Below, piece by piece: positions 42,911-54,408 of a DNA stretch of 64,000 nt. The notes beneath the pieces are model-generated. The model was not told where the DNA came from. It worked only from the letters and a program-made list of their open reading frames with translations, and did not search any database. The stretch is from Orobanche coerulescens. Taxonomy: Eukaryota > Streptophyta > Magnoliopsida > Lamiales > Orobanchaceae. Numbering within the stretch: the stretch's first letter is position 1; each line of letters starts with the position of its first letter. The position numbers and the translations under genes were made by a program. The DNA lies in contig CM065805.1 in the NCBI GenBank assembly GCA_033398695.1, positions 75,298,762 through 75,362,761 of the forward strand. Direction: 5' to 3'.

Positions 42911-43531
42911 TGATACGAATTCGCTCGGAATGTGAATGTGTATCGGTCGGAATAGGAATAAGTATATGAGTATATCGTAGCAGAAGTATATTTTGTGAAT
43001 AGGGTAATTCGAATGTAAAATTATGGAGATAATATCGGATATAGTAACAATATCGATCAAGAAGGCTCGACCGATCAAGAACTCAGATTTATCGAATTAG
43101 ACCTATAACTCAATAAGATGATTTCTTCTCAAGAACTATTGAGAATCGATCTGATTAAAACTCGAAAACACGTCGAATAATAATCAAGGTTTTGATGAAA
43201 CTCATTCAACAAGGATGCAATAAAAAGTGTATTATTTTCTTCCACCTTCAATATCTATTACATGACTAACAGTGACTACTTATAGAAGAGTAGTCTCCCT
43301 TAATCAACTAAAGAAATCAAAAGTAAGATCACATGATCTTGAAAAGAAAGACAAAATATCAAGATAAAAATATAAAGATTACAATCAAATCAAATATTAG
43401 GGGGATAGGATCACACAATCTTTAGATAGGGTAAAGAAAGGAAAAGAAGACAAAAACAACACACACAAGGCCTTTGAAAGTGATGGCCGGCGACTTCCGA
43501 CACGGTCCGTGTCGCTTGACACGGCCGGGTT
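42911..43531 (-). mobile_element. Family 3 3' LTR, first part
   Basis: It matches 61221-61812 closely, including the start TGATACGAATTCGC on the plus strand, the TATA-like ACTTATAG (minus CTATAAGT) at about 43278-43285, and the GACACGGCCGGGTT block where the solo LTR has entered. It resumes at 45405. Confidence 0.85.
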
Positions 43532-45404
43532 TGTTGGGATTCCGAAAATAAAATGAAATACGCAGTGGAAAAAAAATATGAATCCCAAACAGGATCGATT
43601 AAGTAACGTATATACGAAAATATAAATACGAAGATAAAGATCATACCCTTGAAGCCTTTGAAATAAATCTTCGTAAAAATGGATGACGATCACGAACCCC
43701 GTCCCAAACACGAAATCCCTTCATTCCAAGCGCCGAAACTTCGAAGCCTCTACTTCACACGCGTCGAAAGTTGCCCGGAAAATTTCGATAGCAATCCGTT
43801 CTCCAAGAACACGGATAGGAATTACTATAGGAATTTATATCTCAATTTTTCTTAACTATTATATCATCTCAAAGATGAAAAATATTGAAAAAGAAAAATA
43901 TCTCTCCTTCACTTGAAGTGCTCTCGGCAGGAGCAGCAAGATGGTATGTGTGTGTGTGTTTCAAGTCAAATTCTTCACTTTATGAGTTGGTTATACATTA
44001 ATATATATAACAACTCATTCATGTAATTATGAGTTGAGAAAGAATCTCAACTTAATAATTTAATATGACAATACAACACAAAACACATGCATGGTGATCA
44101 TGCCATGTGGGGCGGCGGCCCATGTAGGAGTTTCCTAGAAAACGAGCCGAGCCACTCGGCTCGTGTACCGGACGTTCGTCAAACGACTTCGTTAAATACA
44201 CTCCGTTTATTTACCAATGTATTTATATAAATCAATTAATCCAATTAATTAATTATATCAAATACAAATATATTTCTCTAAGAAATATAATTTATGAATT
44301 AAATTAATTACCCGATAACTTAATTTTAATTCTTAAGACCGCTATTTGATTTATCCAATAAATCATAATTAGATATCCAATATCTAATATTAATAGAGAG
44401 ATAATAAATTCACATTTATCCGTCAACGCTCCTAATGCGCGACTCCGTAGGCCCGTCTCAGCCGGCATTGGGAGGAACCAATGAGTGCGGGCAGCACTTA
44501 GCCAGCCTAGCGGGCCGCACCGTAAACCCCGACTGAGAACGAATGAAGGGATCATTCCAGAACCATTATGTCGTGAATACTATATACGTATAGACCCTTC
44601 ATCAGATGTCCCAGTCAAGTCTTCGGGTCACGGTAAAGTCAAACCCTACCGTTGACTAAACTCTATACATGTGTTAATGCAAATCAAGACCGATTGATTA
44701 ATAGTGTATCTAATACGACTATATCAGAATGCTTTGGCGAAAGACTTATGATCTTATTTGCCATTAACCGTATAGGACATTCGCCTGCTCACTAACAGGA
44801 GATAGAATCCTTTCTTGGCGTACAGTAAAGACTGCTACCTGCCCGTATAGTCCGCACTTCGAGGTCGACTCAGCAATTAAGCAAATGAGTCTAACTACTC
44901 TAATGACAAACTAAACGTCACAGGCACATCTTCTACTGAACCCGCAAGTCAAAGATCCACATATACTATCACAACCTTTCGATTCGTCATCCACTCTCCG
45001 AGAGTGAATACCGTATGACTGAATAGAGTATGAGTCATGTTCGAGTATACTGGCCCCACCAATATACATATAACTATGCTATCAAGACGTGCACACGTCC
45101 TAGCATCAGTTATACAAGTCGTATTAAAACTTAATGCCCATTTTAAGTTTATTGACTTGCGAACAATTTACGTAAATAAACTTTAAACACTTCCAGTTTA
45201 TTTTCTCTTATCCCGTAACGAGAATGGAATGTTCGATTTATTTACATGGACTTCACTTCAATGTTTACCAAGTCAAGAATGCAATTGAAATATAATAAAT
45301 AATGAATGAATCGTATTGCCTTTTTATTAATTATTCCATAATTACAAGTACAATGCCCCTACTCTCTCATCCCCTGAGTGGCATTCGAGGGCATATTCCT
45401 AACA
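43532..45404 (-). mobile_element. Solo LTR of a copia element (family 5) with TSD GGGTT
   Basis: The 1873-bp sequence starts TGTTGGGATTCC and ends ATTCCTAACA on the plus strand. GGGTT flanks it (43527-43531 and 45405-45409). The orientation is that of the copia element at 45549-52910 (minus), whose 5' LTR is 51108-52910. The uninterrupted target, GACACGGCCGGGTTAGCTAG, survives in the sister LTR near 61798-61817. Recombination between the two LTRs of a full element is the usual origin. Confidence 0.9.
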
Positions 45405-45547
45405 GGGTTAGCTAGGCAGCGTGTTCTGGCGTTTCTGGATGAGCAGGACTCGACCGTGTGCCAGAACAGTTCGGCACGGGCCGTGTTGCCTGACACGGCC
45501 GGGTTCGGCGGGCAGTGGGTTTCGCCTTTTCAGAACAGTGCGACACG
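45405..45547 (-). mobile_element. Family 3 3' LTR, second part
   Basis: It continues AGCTAGGCAGC..GTTCTGG..CAGGACTCGACCGTG..GACACGGCCGGGTTCGG, matching 61813-62036 apart from the inverted duplication present only in the other LTR. It breaks at about 45547 where copia LTR sequence starts, so the last bases of this LTR are lost. Confidence 0.8.
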
Positions 45548-45548
45548 T

Positions 45549-45952
45549 ATACTATCACAACCTTTCGATTCGTCAACGACTCTCCAAGAGTGAATACCGT
45601 GTGACTGAATCAAGTATGAGTCGTATTTGAGTACACTGGTCCCACCAATATACTTATAGCTATGCTATCAAGACATGCACATGTCCTAGCATCAGTTATA
45701 CAAGTCTTACTCAAAACATAATGCCCAATTAAGTTTATCGACTTGCGAACGGTTTACATAAATAAGCTTTAAACACTTCCAGTGCATTTTCTCTTATCCA
45801 ATAACGAGAGTGGAATGTTTGCTATTATTTACATGGACTTCACTTAAATGTTTACCAAATCATATTGCCTTTTATTAATTATTCCTTAAGTACAAGTACA
45901 ATGCCCCTTCTCTCTCATCCCCTTAGTGGCATTCGATGGCATATTTCTAACA
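45549..45952 (-). mobile_element. Copia (family 5) 3' LTR, truncated
   Basis: It matches the last 400 bp of the solo LTR (from TATACTATCACAACC near 44962) with more divergence, and ends TTCTAACA next to the polypurine tract. About 1.4 kb of this LTR is missing. Confidence 0.85.
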
Positions 45953-45966
45953 ATCTCCCACTTGCA
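45953..45966 (-). other. Copia polypurine tract
   Basis: On the minus strand GTGCAAGTGGGAGAT lies directly before the LTR start TGTTAGAAATATGCC, a form typical of plant copia elements. Confidence 0.8.
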
Positions 45967-46115
45967 CTCAATGCCACACATCATGGTATCCAATACCCAT
46001 ATTTTTCAGATGTCTTTCTAAGAAGGCCTGAGATAATGGCTTAGTCAGTGGGTTAGAGACATTGTCTTCTGAGTCTACTCTTTGCAATGAAACATATCCC
46101 TTTTTCCACCTTCTC

Positions 46116-46487
46116 TCAAACGATGTGGTATTTTCTCTCTATATGCTTGGTGTTGTGGTAAGCCCTAGGCTCCTTGGCTTGGGCGACAACTCCATCATTA
46201 TCACAAAATAGTGATATAGGCAGCTCCGCATTAGGCACCACTTGAAGTTCTTGCATAAACTTCTGCATCCAAAATGCTTCTTTGCTAGCCTCTGAGGAAG
46301 CTTGATACTCTGCTTGGCAGGTGGAATCTGCAGTAGCGGTTTGCTTGGAGCTTATCCAAGATACTGCTCCTCCATTGAGAGTAAATAAATACCCAGATGT
46401 CGATTTAGAGTCGTCATTGTCTCCTTGAAAATCAGAATTGATGAATCCAATCACCCTCAGTTCTCCACCACCGTAAGTAAGAACCAA
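46116..46487 (-). pseudogene. Copia RNase H
   Basis: This 123-residue frame has DSKSTSGYLFTLNGGAVSWI then SSKQTATADSTCQAEYQASS and LFCDNDGVVAQAKEPRAYHN then KHIERKYHIV, the usual copia RNase H pattern with its Glu (AEY) and Asp (CDN). The strand-proximal Asp near the start is retained in GFINSDFQGD. It follows the RT remnant and ends with the gene shortly before the polypurine tract. Confidence 0.88.
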
Positions 46488-47160
46488 ATCTCTAGTTCTT
46501 CTTAAAGTACTTTAAGAATGTTCTTTACGGCATTCTAGTGTTCCCTACCCGTGTTTGCTTGAAATCGGCTTACCATACTCACAGCGTAGGCTAAGTCCGG
46601 TCTCGTTCACAACATAGCGTACATGAGGCTACCCACTGTCGAGGCATAGGGTACCTTACTCATCTCTCTTGTCTTCCTCACTTTGAGGACACATTTTCAT
46701 GGTGAGATGAATTTCATGTCGCATGGGAAGGAACCCTCTTTTAGATTCATCCATCTTGAATCTTCTCAGGATTTTATCTATATAGAGGGCTTGGGAAAGT
46801 CCTATCATTCTTCACGGTCTATCTCTGTAAAGACGGATCCCTAGAATATAGGAAGCTTCTCCCAAGTCTTTCATGGAGAACGTTTTAGAAAGCCAAGCTT
46901 TCACAGTGCTGAGCATTGCTACGTTATTTTCTATAAGTAGAATATTATCTACATATAGTACTAAGAACGCAATGTTGCTCCCACTGACCTTTTTGTAAAC
47001 ACACGGTTCCTCCTCATTTCGTACGAAGTCAAAGTCCTTGACTGCTTCATCAAATCAAAGGTTCCAACTCCGAGAAGCTTGTTTCAGCCCATAAATGGCT
47101 CGTTGCAGCTTACACACCGTATCAGACCTTCGAAGTGGAGGTTGTGTTACAATAGGTTTG
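46488..47160 (-). pseudogene. Copia reverse transcriptase remnant
   Basis: Broken frames give CKLQRAIYGLKQASRSWNL, FDFVRNEEEPCVYKKVSGS, FLVLYVDNILLIENN and MKDLGEASYILGIRLYRDR. The catalytic Tyr-Val-Asp-Asp reads Tyr-Val-Asp-Asn here. In-frame stops follow SWN and in SLMYAML. The N-terminal half of the RT is missing or unreadable between 47160 and 47290. Confidence 0.8.
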
Positions 47161-47297
47161 GTTCCTTATCCCTGATCAGATGTCTCCTTAGGACCTTCAT
47201 TATGCTCTTCCAAAGAGATATTTCTACCCGAGCCACCTTCCTGAATGAATTCATCCTCAAGGAAGTGCGCTTGTAATGCCACAACGACCCTATGGTC

Positions 47298-48416
47298 TTA
47301 TGGCATGTAGAATAGATAACCCATCGAGCCCTCTGGGTATCCAATGAAACGTCCTTTGATGGACCTCGCTTCCAGTTTGTCCACCTTAGCCTTCTTAACA
47401 TAGGCTGGACATCCCCAAATCCTTATGTGATTAAGGCTTGGTTTCTTACCATTCCACATCTCATGCGGAGTGATAGGAACGAATTTAGAAGGACATCTAT
47501 TAAGGATATAGGTAGCGGTTAGTAAGGCATACCCCCACAGGTAAATAGGTAAATCAGTGTAATTTAACATAGAGCGAACCATGTCCAACAAAGTTCGATT
47601 TCTCCTTTCTGAAACACCATTTAACTGTGGGGTTCCTGGCAGTGTCAATTGTGAAACTATTCCATGTTCTTTAAGGAACTCATCAAACTATGTGCTCATA
47701 TATTTGCCACCTCGGTCCGACCGAAGTGCTTTGATATGACATCCAGTCTGTTTTTCAACTAGGGCCTTAAATTCTTTGAATTTAGTAAAGGCTTCGGATT
47801 TATGTTTTATTAAGTACACAATCCCATACCTAGTATGATCATCTGTGAACATTATGAAATATTGATATCCATCTCGGGCTACTTCTAAAGCACCACAAAC
47901 ATCGGTATGTACCAATCCAAGTTTATCAGCAGCCCTTTCAAAAGTCCCTGTGAAGGGGGATTTAGTCATTTTGCCTCTAAGACACGATTCACAAGTTGGA
48001 TAGGGTTCTACACCCAATGGACTTAAAAGTCCATCTTTCTCTATTTTCTGAACCTTGCTCTGACCAACATGACCAAGTCTAAGGTGCCATTTAAGAGCTT
48101 GATTAGTATCTTGCCTACCACGTTTCCTAGTTATAATGTTCACTGCTGTTTTATTTTGCATGTTCAGATGATATAAACCATTCAATAATGTAGCTGTGCT
48201 AACCAATTTATTTCGAAAATAAATTTTACAACTACCATTTCCAATGAAGAAACAAAATCCTTTCCGGTCCAAGACTGGAATGGATACAATGTTTTTATGC
48301 CCCTTGGGCAAAACAAGTACTTCATCTAATGTCAAAATAAAACCGGATTCTAAACCCAGTAGGATTGATCCAATATCGGTTGCCTTGGCACTTTGTCTGA
48401 TTCCGACAGTGATCAT
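47298..48416 (-). pseudogene. Copia GAG-pre-integrase and integrase
   Basis: The 47688-48416 frame contains WHLRLGHVGQSKVQKIEKDG with CESCLRGKMTKSPF (the HHCC finger). The integrase core follows with LVHTDVCGALEVARDGYQYF and MFTDDHTRYG, and ends at ALRSDRGGKYMST. A stop near 47687 separates the second frame (47298-47648), which holds GTPQLNGVSERRNRTLLDMV then RSML with the catalytic Glu, and WGCPAYVKKAKVDKLEARSI. The polyprotein is interrupted but otherwise well kept. Confidence 0.88.
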
Positions 48417-48439
48417 TATTTCCCCAGCTTCAAGTTTTC

Positions 48440-48660
48440 TACTTCATTCCAGATCCTGATTCATAGTACAAATGTGAGAAGTGGCACCTGAATCCAGAAT
48501 CCATGAAGCAGAATATACAGTAGCGGAACAATTTGTTTCAAAAACAAAAAGTTCCATACCTCATGCGCCATTAATCTTAGGACAAGTCGTACACCAGTGG
48601 CCCAGCTCACCGCATTCAAGGCATTTGTCCGTAGGTTTTGGACCGTCTACCTTTTGAACC
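48440..48660 (-). pseudogene. Copia gag zinc knuckle and protease
   Basis: Minus-strand translation after a stop gives KCLECGELGHWCTTCPK, a CCHC knuckle. Another stop follows, then SASWILDSGATSHICTMNQD, the copia protease active site (Asp-Ser-Gly). The frames were once continuous with gag upstream and with integrase downstream. Confidence 0.82.
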
Positions 48661-48662
48661 TT

Positions 48663-49387
48663 TTAGGCCTTGCCCTTTCCTTTCTGTACCCCTTTCTTGG
48701 GTTTGTACTGCTCGTAGGTCTTTTTCTTCTTGTTCTTGGACCTCCGAGGCCCAGAAGAAATCACAAGAGCAACCTCTCTCGGTTTAGTCTTCATGTTAGA
48801 CTGCGCCGTCACCAGTTTATTCATTAGCCCAGCTAATGTGCATGTGATTTCATTACAGTTGAAATTTATTACAAACTGCGTGAAAGAGTCAGGGAGAGAT
48901 TGAAGGATGAGATCAATTTCAAGGGATAAATCCATATTAAAGTTGAGCACCTCAAGCCTCTCAATCATAGAGATCATCTTGAGGATGTGGTCTCCCACTT
49001 TCTCTCCTTCTTTCATCCTAGCACTGAACAACTGCTTTGATATCTCATATCTAGCAGTCCTACTATGCTCTCCATAAAATTCAGTCAAGTGTGCGAGAAT
49101 CTGCCTAGCAGAAGTTATTTTCTTGTGCGCTCTCTGAAGCTCATTTGTCATTGAGCCAATCATAAAACCATGGACTAGCACGTCATCCTTGACCCATTTT
49201 TCATGGACGTCAATATCTTCCTGATTACCCCTGGTTCGGATTGGAGTCGGTGGAATGTCCGCCTCCAAGACGTATCCCAGAGACTCCATACTGAGTACAA
49301 TCATCAGATTCCACAACCAGTCAACAAAATTGGGTCCAGTTAGGAGATTCTTTTCAAGTAGTATTGCAAGTGGTTTTTTTAGCCATT
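48663..49387 (-). pseudogene. Copia gag (UBN2-type)
   Basis: The open part (48663-49316) has WNLMIVLSMESLGYVLEADI then DVLVHGFMIGSMTNELQRAH, LAHLTEFYGEHSRTARYEIS and QSLPDSFTQFVINFNCNE, typical copia gag. The probable true start is the ATG near 49387 (MAKK, then after one extra A in the following run, LEKNLLTGPNFVDW). A slip in an A run after the fourth codon breaks this start. The basic tail SKNKKKKTYEQYKPKKG leads to the zinc knuckle. Confidence 0.85.
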
Positions 49388-51088
49388 TTTAGAGAGATTC
49401 AGTTTCGTTTTCTGCAAAGATTTAGACAAGATTCAAAAAGTGACTTGTTTAGTTATGACCGAGTATAGAATTTAAGGGCTTGTATAATTCTTGTCTCGCC
49501 TCCCACTAATTTTATCGGAACTATACACTCCCATGTTATAATCCGGAAGTCATGGTTAGATCGACTTCTTAGTAGTGATCAAGTTCTTTACAAATTTTAA
49601 CAGACGCAACCTATCAGGTTTCTTGCCAATTAATTTCTGTAAAGTGGTGTCTAACACCAACCCATCTAACAGATGATTTGATCTTCTTTTTACCCCTAGT
49701 CTTCATGCCCTCAACCTATCAGGTTTCTTGGCAATCCAGACTATCTAAGTTGTTGACCATCAACGTCTATCAGTTTGACTATTGAATCTCACCCGACAAC
49801 CTATCAGGTTTCTAGGGGCGAAATTTATCACCAACCGAAGGCATCTAATGCAGTCAAGAATTTTTCAACCTCTACCAAATGTACTACCCCGATAACTCGG
49901 AAGCATATCACACCAGCTCGGGTATCAATTTTCTACGAGTTTGATGGAGGGTAGGAAACCTCGTAACCTTTTTCAAACTTAGTCTGTTTGTTGTCGGGAG
50001 AATTTCGCGATTAATGTTACACTTTGCACATTAATTCATTTATACGCGCGTTTGTTGGTTTGTCAATCATTCAAAATGAAAAAAAACAGAAAACAGTAAC
50101 CTAGTTACTTCCAACATATAGCTCATGGACCTAATTCCTAAGTACTGGGCCAAGCGAATGACCCAATAAATAAAAACACAGTCTTCGATTCTTCGTCTTC
50201 TCGGTCGGTTGTCTTCGGTCTTCATTATAGCCAAAATAATAATTACATCATTGAAAAACAGCATCCTATACAAATTTTCTAGTAAAAATAAATAGGCTCA
50301 AAACGGCCTTTACAACTCAATCGAATCGAACAAATCAAAAACTAAGTCCACGAGCTATATCACCATCACATAAGGATTCCATACAACATGTAATGGCAAC
50401 AAAATTAAACAATTAATTTTAATATAAATTAATCTAATTAATCTATAAATTAATCTATTCAATTTCTACTATATTAATCCAATTAATATAAACATTAAAA
50501 TTAAATAATCAATTAATATATTAATACAATCAATATAAAATTAATCTATTCAATTTTAATGGTATTAATTCAATTAATACTAATAATCGTCATTTAAATT
50601 CGTTCGAAGTAATCCGGCCAAAATAATATTTCCCTTAATAAAAATATTCCAAATATTTTATTAAGTCCAATTAAATCTAATTTAAATTTCGGAAATTATT
50701 ACAACGAAAAATAAACACAAAAACGGAGTCCCGGAAAAACCGGTATCAGGCCCAGCCCACGGCCCGATTCAAAATCGGGCTGAAAACCCGAGAACCGCCC
50801 GGATCGAGTCACTCTCGGCCACTGCCGGCGAGTGGCGGTATTCTTAGCGACTCTGATGGCCGAGTCACTCTCGGCCGGCGGTGAGACGATAAGCATTTGC
50901 CGGCATTGCGTCTTAAATCTTGATATTCGTGTTTAACCACCGTTTTTCTCATTTTTTCGGCCCGTTTCTAAAAACGTGATGCTACAACGAACAATTTAAA
51001 TCTACGATTATTCCAAACATGATTCTAAATCATAATCATCATCCAAAAGTATTCAAAATGCACAAATAATCATATATTCGGAAACATT
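49388..51088 (-). other. Copia 5' leader, about 1.7 kb, noncoding
   Basis: No frame of interest. Three copies of CAACCTATCAGGTTTC (near 49606, 49712 and 49797) and a fourth degenerate one lie in the gag-proximal part. AT-rich DNA fills 50270-50700. A GC-rich block (50740-50900) has the hairpin GCCCGATTCAAAATCGGGC and two GAGTCACTCTCGGCC words, one embedded in the palindrome-like GGCCGAGTCACTCTCGGCC. Confidence 0.6.
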
Positions 51089-51106
51089 GACCTCTCTCCG
51101 ATACCA
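51089..51106 (-). other. Copia primer-binding site
   Basis: On the minus strand TGGTATCGGAGAGAGGTC lies one base after the LTR end GGAATCCCAACA. The first twelve bases match the tRNA-Met type site. Confidence 0.85.
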
Positions 51107-51107
51107 C

Positions 51108-52910
51108 TGTTGGGATTCCGAAAATAAAACAAAATACGCAGCGGAAAAAAAATACGAATCCCAAACAGGATCGATCAAGTAACGTATATACGAAATATAA
51201 ATACGAAGATAAAGATCATACCCTTGAAGGCTTTGAAATAAATCTTCGTAAAAATGGATGACGACCACGAACCCCGTCCGGAACACGAAATCCCTTCATT
51301 CCAAGCACCGAAACTTCGAAGCCTCTACTTCACACGCGTCGGAAGTTGCCCGGAAAAATTCCATACCAATCCGTTCTCCAAGAACACGGCTAGGAATTAC
51401 TATAGGAATTTATATCTCAATTTTTCTTAACTATTATATCATCTCAAAGATGAAAAATATTGAAAAAGAAAAATCTCTCTCCTTCACTTGAAGTGCTCTC
51501 GGCAGGAGCAGAAAGATGGTATGTGTGTGTGTTTCAAGTCAAATTCCTCACTTTATGAGTTGGTTATACATTAATATATATATAACAACTCATTCATGTA
51601 ATTATGAGTTGAGAAAGAATCTCAACTTAATAATTTAACATGACAACACAACACAAAACACATGAATGGTGATCATGCCATGTGGGGCGGCGGCCTATGT
51701 AGGAGTTTCCTAGAAAACGAGCCGAGCCACTCGGCTCGTGTACCGGACGTTCGTCAAACGACTTCGTTAAATACACTCCGTTTATTTACCAATGTATTTA
51801 TATAAATCAATTAATCCAATTAATTAATTATATCAAATACAAATATATTTCTCTAAGAAATATAATTTATGAATTAAATTAATTACCCGATAACTTAATT
51901 TTAATTCTTAAGACCGCTATTTGATTTATCCAATAAATCATAATTAGATATCCAATATCTAATATTAATAGAGAGATAATAAATTCACATTTATCCATCA
52001 ACGATCCTAATGCGCGACTCCGTAGGTCCGTCTCAGCTGGCATTGGGAGGAACCAATGAGTGTGGGCAGCACTTAGCCAGCCTAGCGGGCCGCACTGTAA
52101 ACACCGACTGAGAACGAATGAAGGGATCATTCTAGAACCATTATGTCGTGAATACTATATACACATATAGACCCTTCATCAGATGTCCCGGTCAAGTTTT
52201 CGGGTCACAGTAAAGTCAAACCCTACTGTTGACTAAACTCTATACATGTGTTAATGCAAATCAAGACCGACTAATTAATAGTGTATCTAATACGACTATA
52301 TCAGAATGCTTTGGCGAAAGACTTATGATCTTATTTGCCATTAACCGTATAGGACATTCGCCTGCTCACTAACACGAGATAGAATCCTTTCTTGGCGTAC
52401 AGTAAAGACTGCTACCTGCCCGTATAGTCCGCACTTTGAGGTCGACTCAGCAATTAAGCAAATGAGTCTAACTACTCTAATGACAAACTAAACGTCACAG
52501 GCACATCTTCTACTGAACCCTCAAGTCAAAGGTCCACATATACTATCACAACCTTTCGATTCGTCATCGACTCCCCGAGAGTGAATACCATGTGACTGAA
52601 TCGAGTATGAGTCGTGTTCGAGTATACTGGCCCCACCAATATACTTATAACTATGCTATCAAGACGTGCACACGTCCTAGCATCAGTTATACAAGTCGTA
52701 TTAAAACTTAATGCCCATTTTAAGTTTATTGACTTGCGAACAATTTACGTAAATAAACTTTAAACACTTCCAGTGCATTTTCTCTTATCCCATAATGAGA
52801 ATGGAATGTTCGATTTATTTACATGGACTTCACTTCAATGTTTACCAAGTCAAGAATGTAATTGAAATACAATAAACAATGAATGAATCATATTACCTTT
52901 TTATTAATTA
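51108..52910 (-). mobile_element. Copia (family 5) 5' LTR, nearly complete
   Basis: It matches the solo LTR 43532-45404 from TGTTGGGATTCC on, and breaks at TTTATTAATTA (52910). About 65 bases of the outer end are lost. The element's outer ends are therefore both deleted and no target duplication remains. Confidence 0.87.
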
Positions 52911-52992
52911 ATGCCTCTAAATACTTGACCTCGAAAATGTCTGCAGTGAGTATATGGTTCAAAATCTTTAGGCGATAGGTAGTAGGGGGTCT
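52911..52992. other. Orphan 80-bp segment between copia and family 4
   Basis: The stretch is not LTR and has no clear match elsewhere in the window. By position it should be family 3 internal sequence left between two later insertions. I cannot name it. Confidence 0.35.
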
Positions 52993-52997
52993 CATAG
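52993..52997. other. Target site duplication CATAG (left) of family 4
   Basis: CATAG is repeated at 59550-59554 on the other side of the element. Confidence 0.88.
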
Positions 52998-54133
52998 TGA
53001 TACGAACCCTGTATCGAGACGAAGCAGAAGCACTATTCACGAATGAAAAATGAACAACAATCGGCCAAATGGAATCAAAAGGGGCAACCACCCTTCGCTA
53101 CAGAAACAACCCGTCGCTACAGCAGTAACGAACAGCACAACTCTCAACCAAATAGCGACCGGCAGGTCGTGAATAAACAGCGGCACATAATGCCCATAGT
53201 AGTAACCAACAGCAACAAGTACGCGAACAGTGATCGGTCAAACGGGAACAAACAGCAATGAACATTCGCAAACAACAGTAGCGAACAACGAATTATGATC
53301 GGATGCGGTAGAAACAGGAACCACGTTCCGACACCGGACAGTAACTTTGAACAAGTCAATCCAAACGTATGAGGACATATATGATATGAATCACACTCAG
53401 TTGTCAATTACTATTTATACGAACAACAGTAGGCGAACTGATATGAATCTCGGTTAGTTATGAGGACTGCGGTTTAACGAGATGGAAGTAATCTTCACAA
53501 ACAAGAAATTAGACAACACTCCGATGAACAACCACGAACGAATCCAAAGATTCCGGCCAAATAAGAACAGCTCCCAATTGGACGAACAGAAAACAATAAA
53601 AGATTTTAACGAGCTAGACCTATAACTCATCAAAGATGATCCCTTTCCAAGGCCTATTGAGAATTGATCAGATTAGAATTCGAAAACACATCGAATAATA
53701 ATCAAGAATTTGTGTTTGAATCACGTCAAACAATTATAACTCAAAGAGAGCAAAATAAACTTTTGTATTCAATGATCAAATCGACCGAGCTATATGATGT
53801 ATATATAGCCGCCAAACCCTAGCAACATAAATAAAGGTTACTCCCTAAAACGTCGTTGAACAAGTTCGGGCTACTACCGATTAAGGAAAATACTAAAATG
53901 AGTAAAGTAAAATAGGCATGCATATGTCGCATCCTTATGAATAATATTTCCTACTATGTAAATAAATAAATAAAACGAACAATTACGTGATCCTGAGCCC
54001 GACCACTAAAGTCACTCCAAGTTCCGAGCTCGTCTTCTCACCTAGGTACGTGATTCAACGTGCATGTGCCTGGTGTGTATGGTCTTCTATGTCGAACACC
54101 AAATCGTCTCCTCCACTAGCCCATATCGTATCA
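52998..54133 (-). mobile_element. Family 4 3' LTR
   Basis: On the minus strand it runs from TGATACGATATGGGC (54133) to CAGGGTTCGTATCA (52998). It has a TATA-like CTATATATACATC at about 53803-53815 (minus) and a CAA/AAC-rich U5. It is highly similar to 58415-59549. Confidence 0.9.
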
Positions 54134-54369
54134 TCTCCTCCCCCTTTAAAGGGAATTGTCCTCAATTCCGAAATTCCGTCATCATCAAGATAAGGTGAAA
54201 GATCCCCAACATTAAAGGTTGCATGCACCCTATAATCTCTCGGAAGTTCTATATTGTATGCATTATCGTTCACCTTCGCAACTACTTTAAACGGTCCCTC
54301 AGCTCGCGGCATCAACTTGTTTTTACGCTTACTCGGAAATCTCTCTTTTCTCAAATGCACCCAAACCAA
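54055..54369 (-). pseudogene. Family 4 integrase C-terminus
   Basis: The frame has VWVHLRKERFPSKRKNKLMP then RAEGPFKVVAKVNDNAYNIE and ATFNVGDLSPYLDDDGISEL. This is the barrel-like end of integrase in chromovirus-type elements that lack a canonical chromodomain. Translation runs into the LTR before it stops. Confidence 0.82.
54134..54151 (-). other. Family 4 polypurine tract
   Basis: On the minus strand CTTTAAAGGGGGAGGAGA directly precedes the LTR start TGATACG. It also encodes part of the integrase tail. Confidence 0.8.
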
Positions 54370-54408
54370 ATCACCAACTTCGAATAATCTCGGCTTTCTT
54401 TGCTTGCT

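Larger units (their letters stand above)
45953..51107 (-). mobile_element. Ty1-copia element internal region (family 5)
   Basis: Gene order on the minus strand is leader, gag, protease, GAG-pre-integrase, integrase, RT, RNase H, polypurine tract, as in Ty1-copia. Long LTRs (about 1.87 kb), the TGGTATCGGAGAG primer site and the leader length are reminiscent of Angela-type elements, but the clade is not certain. Frameshifts and stops break most genes. Confidence 0.85.
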
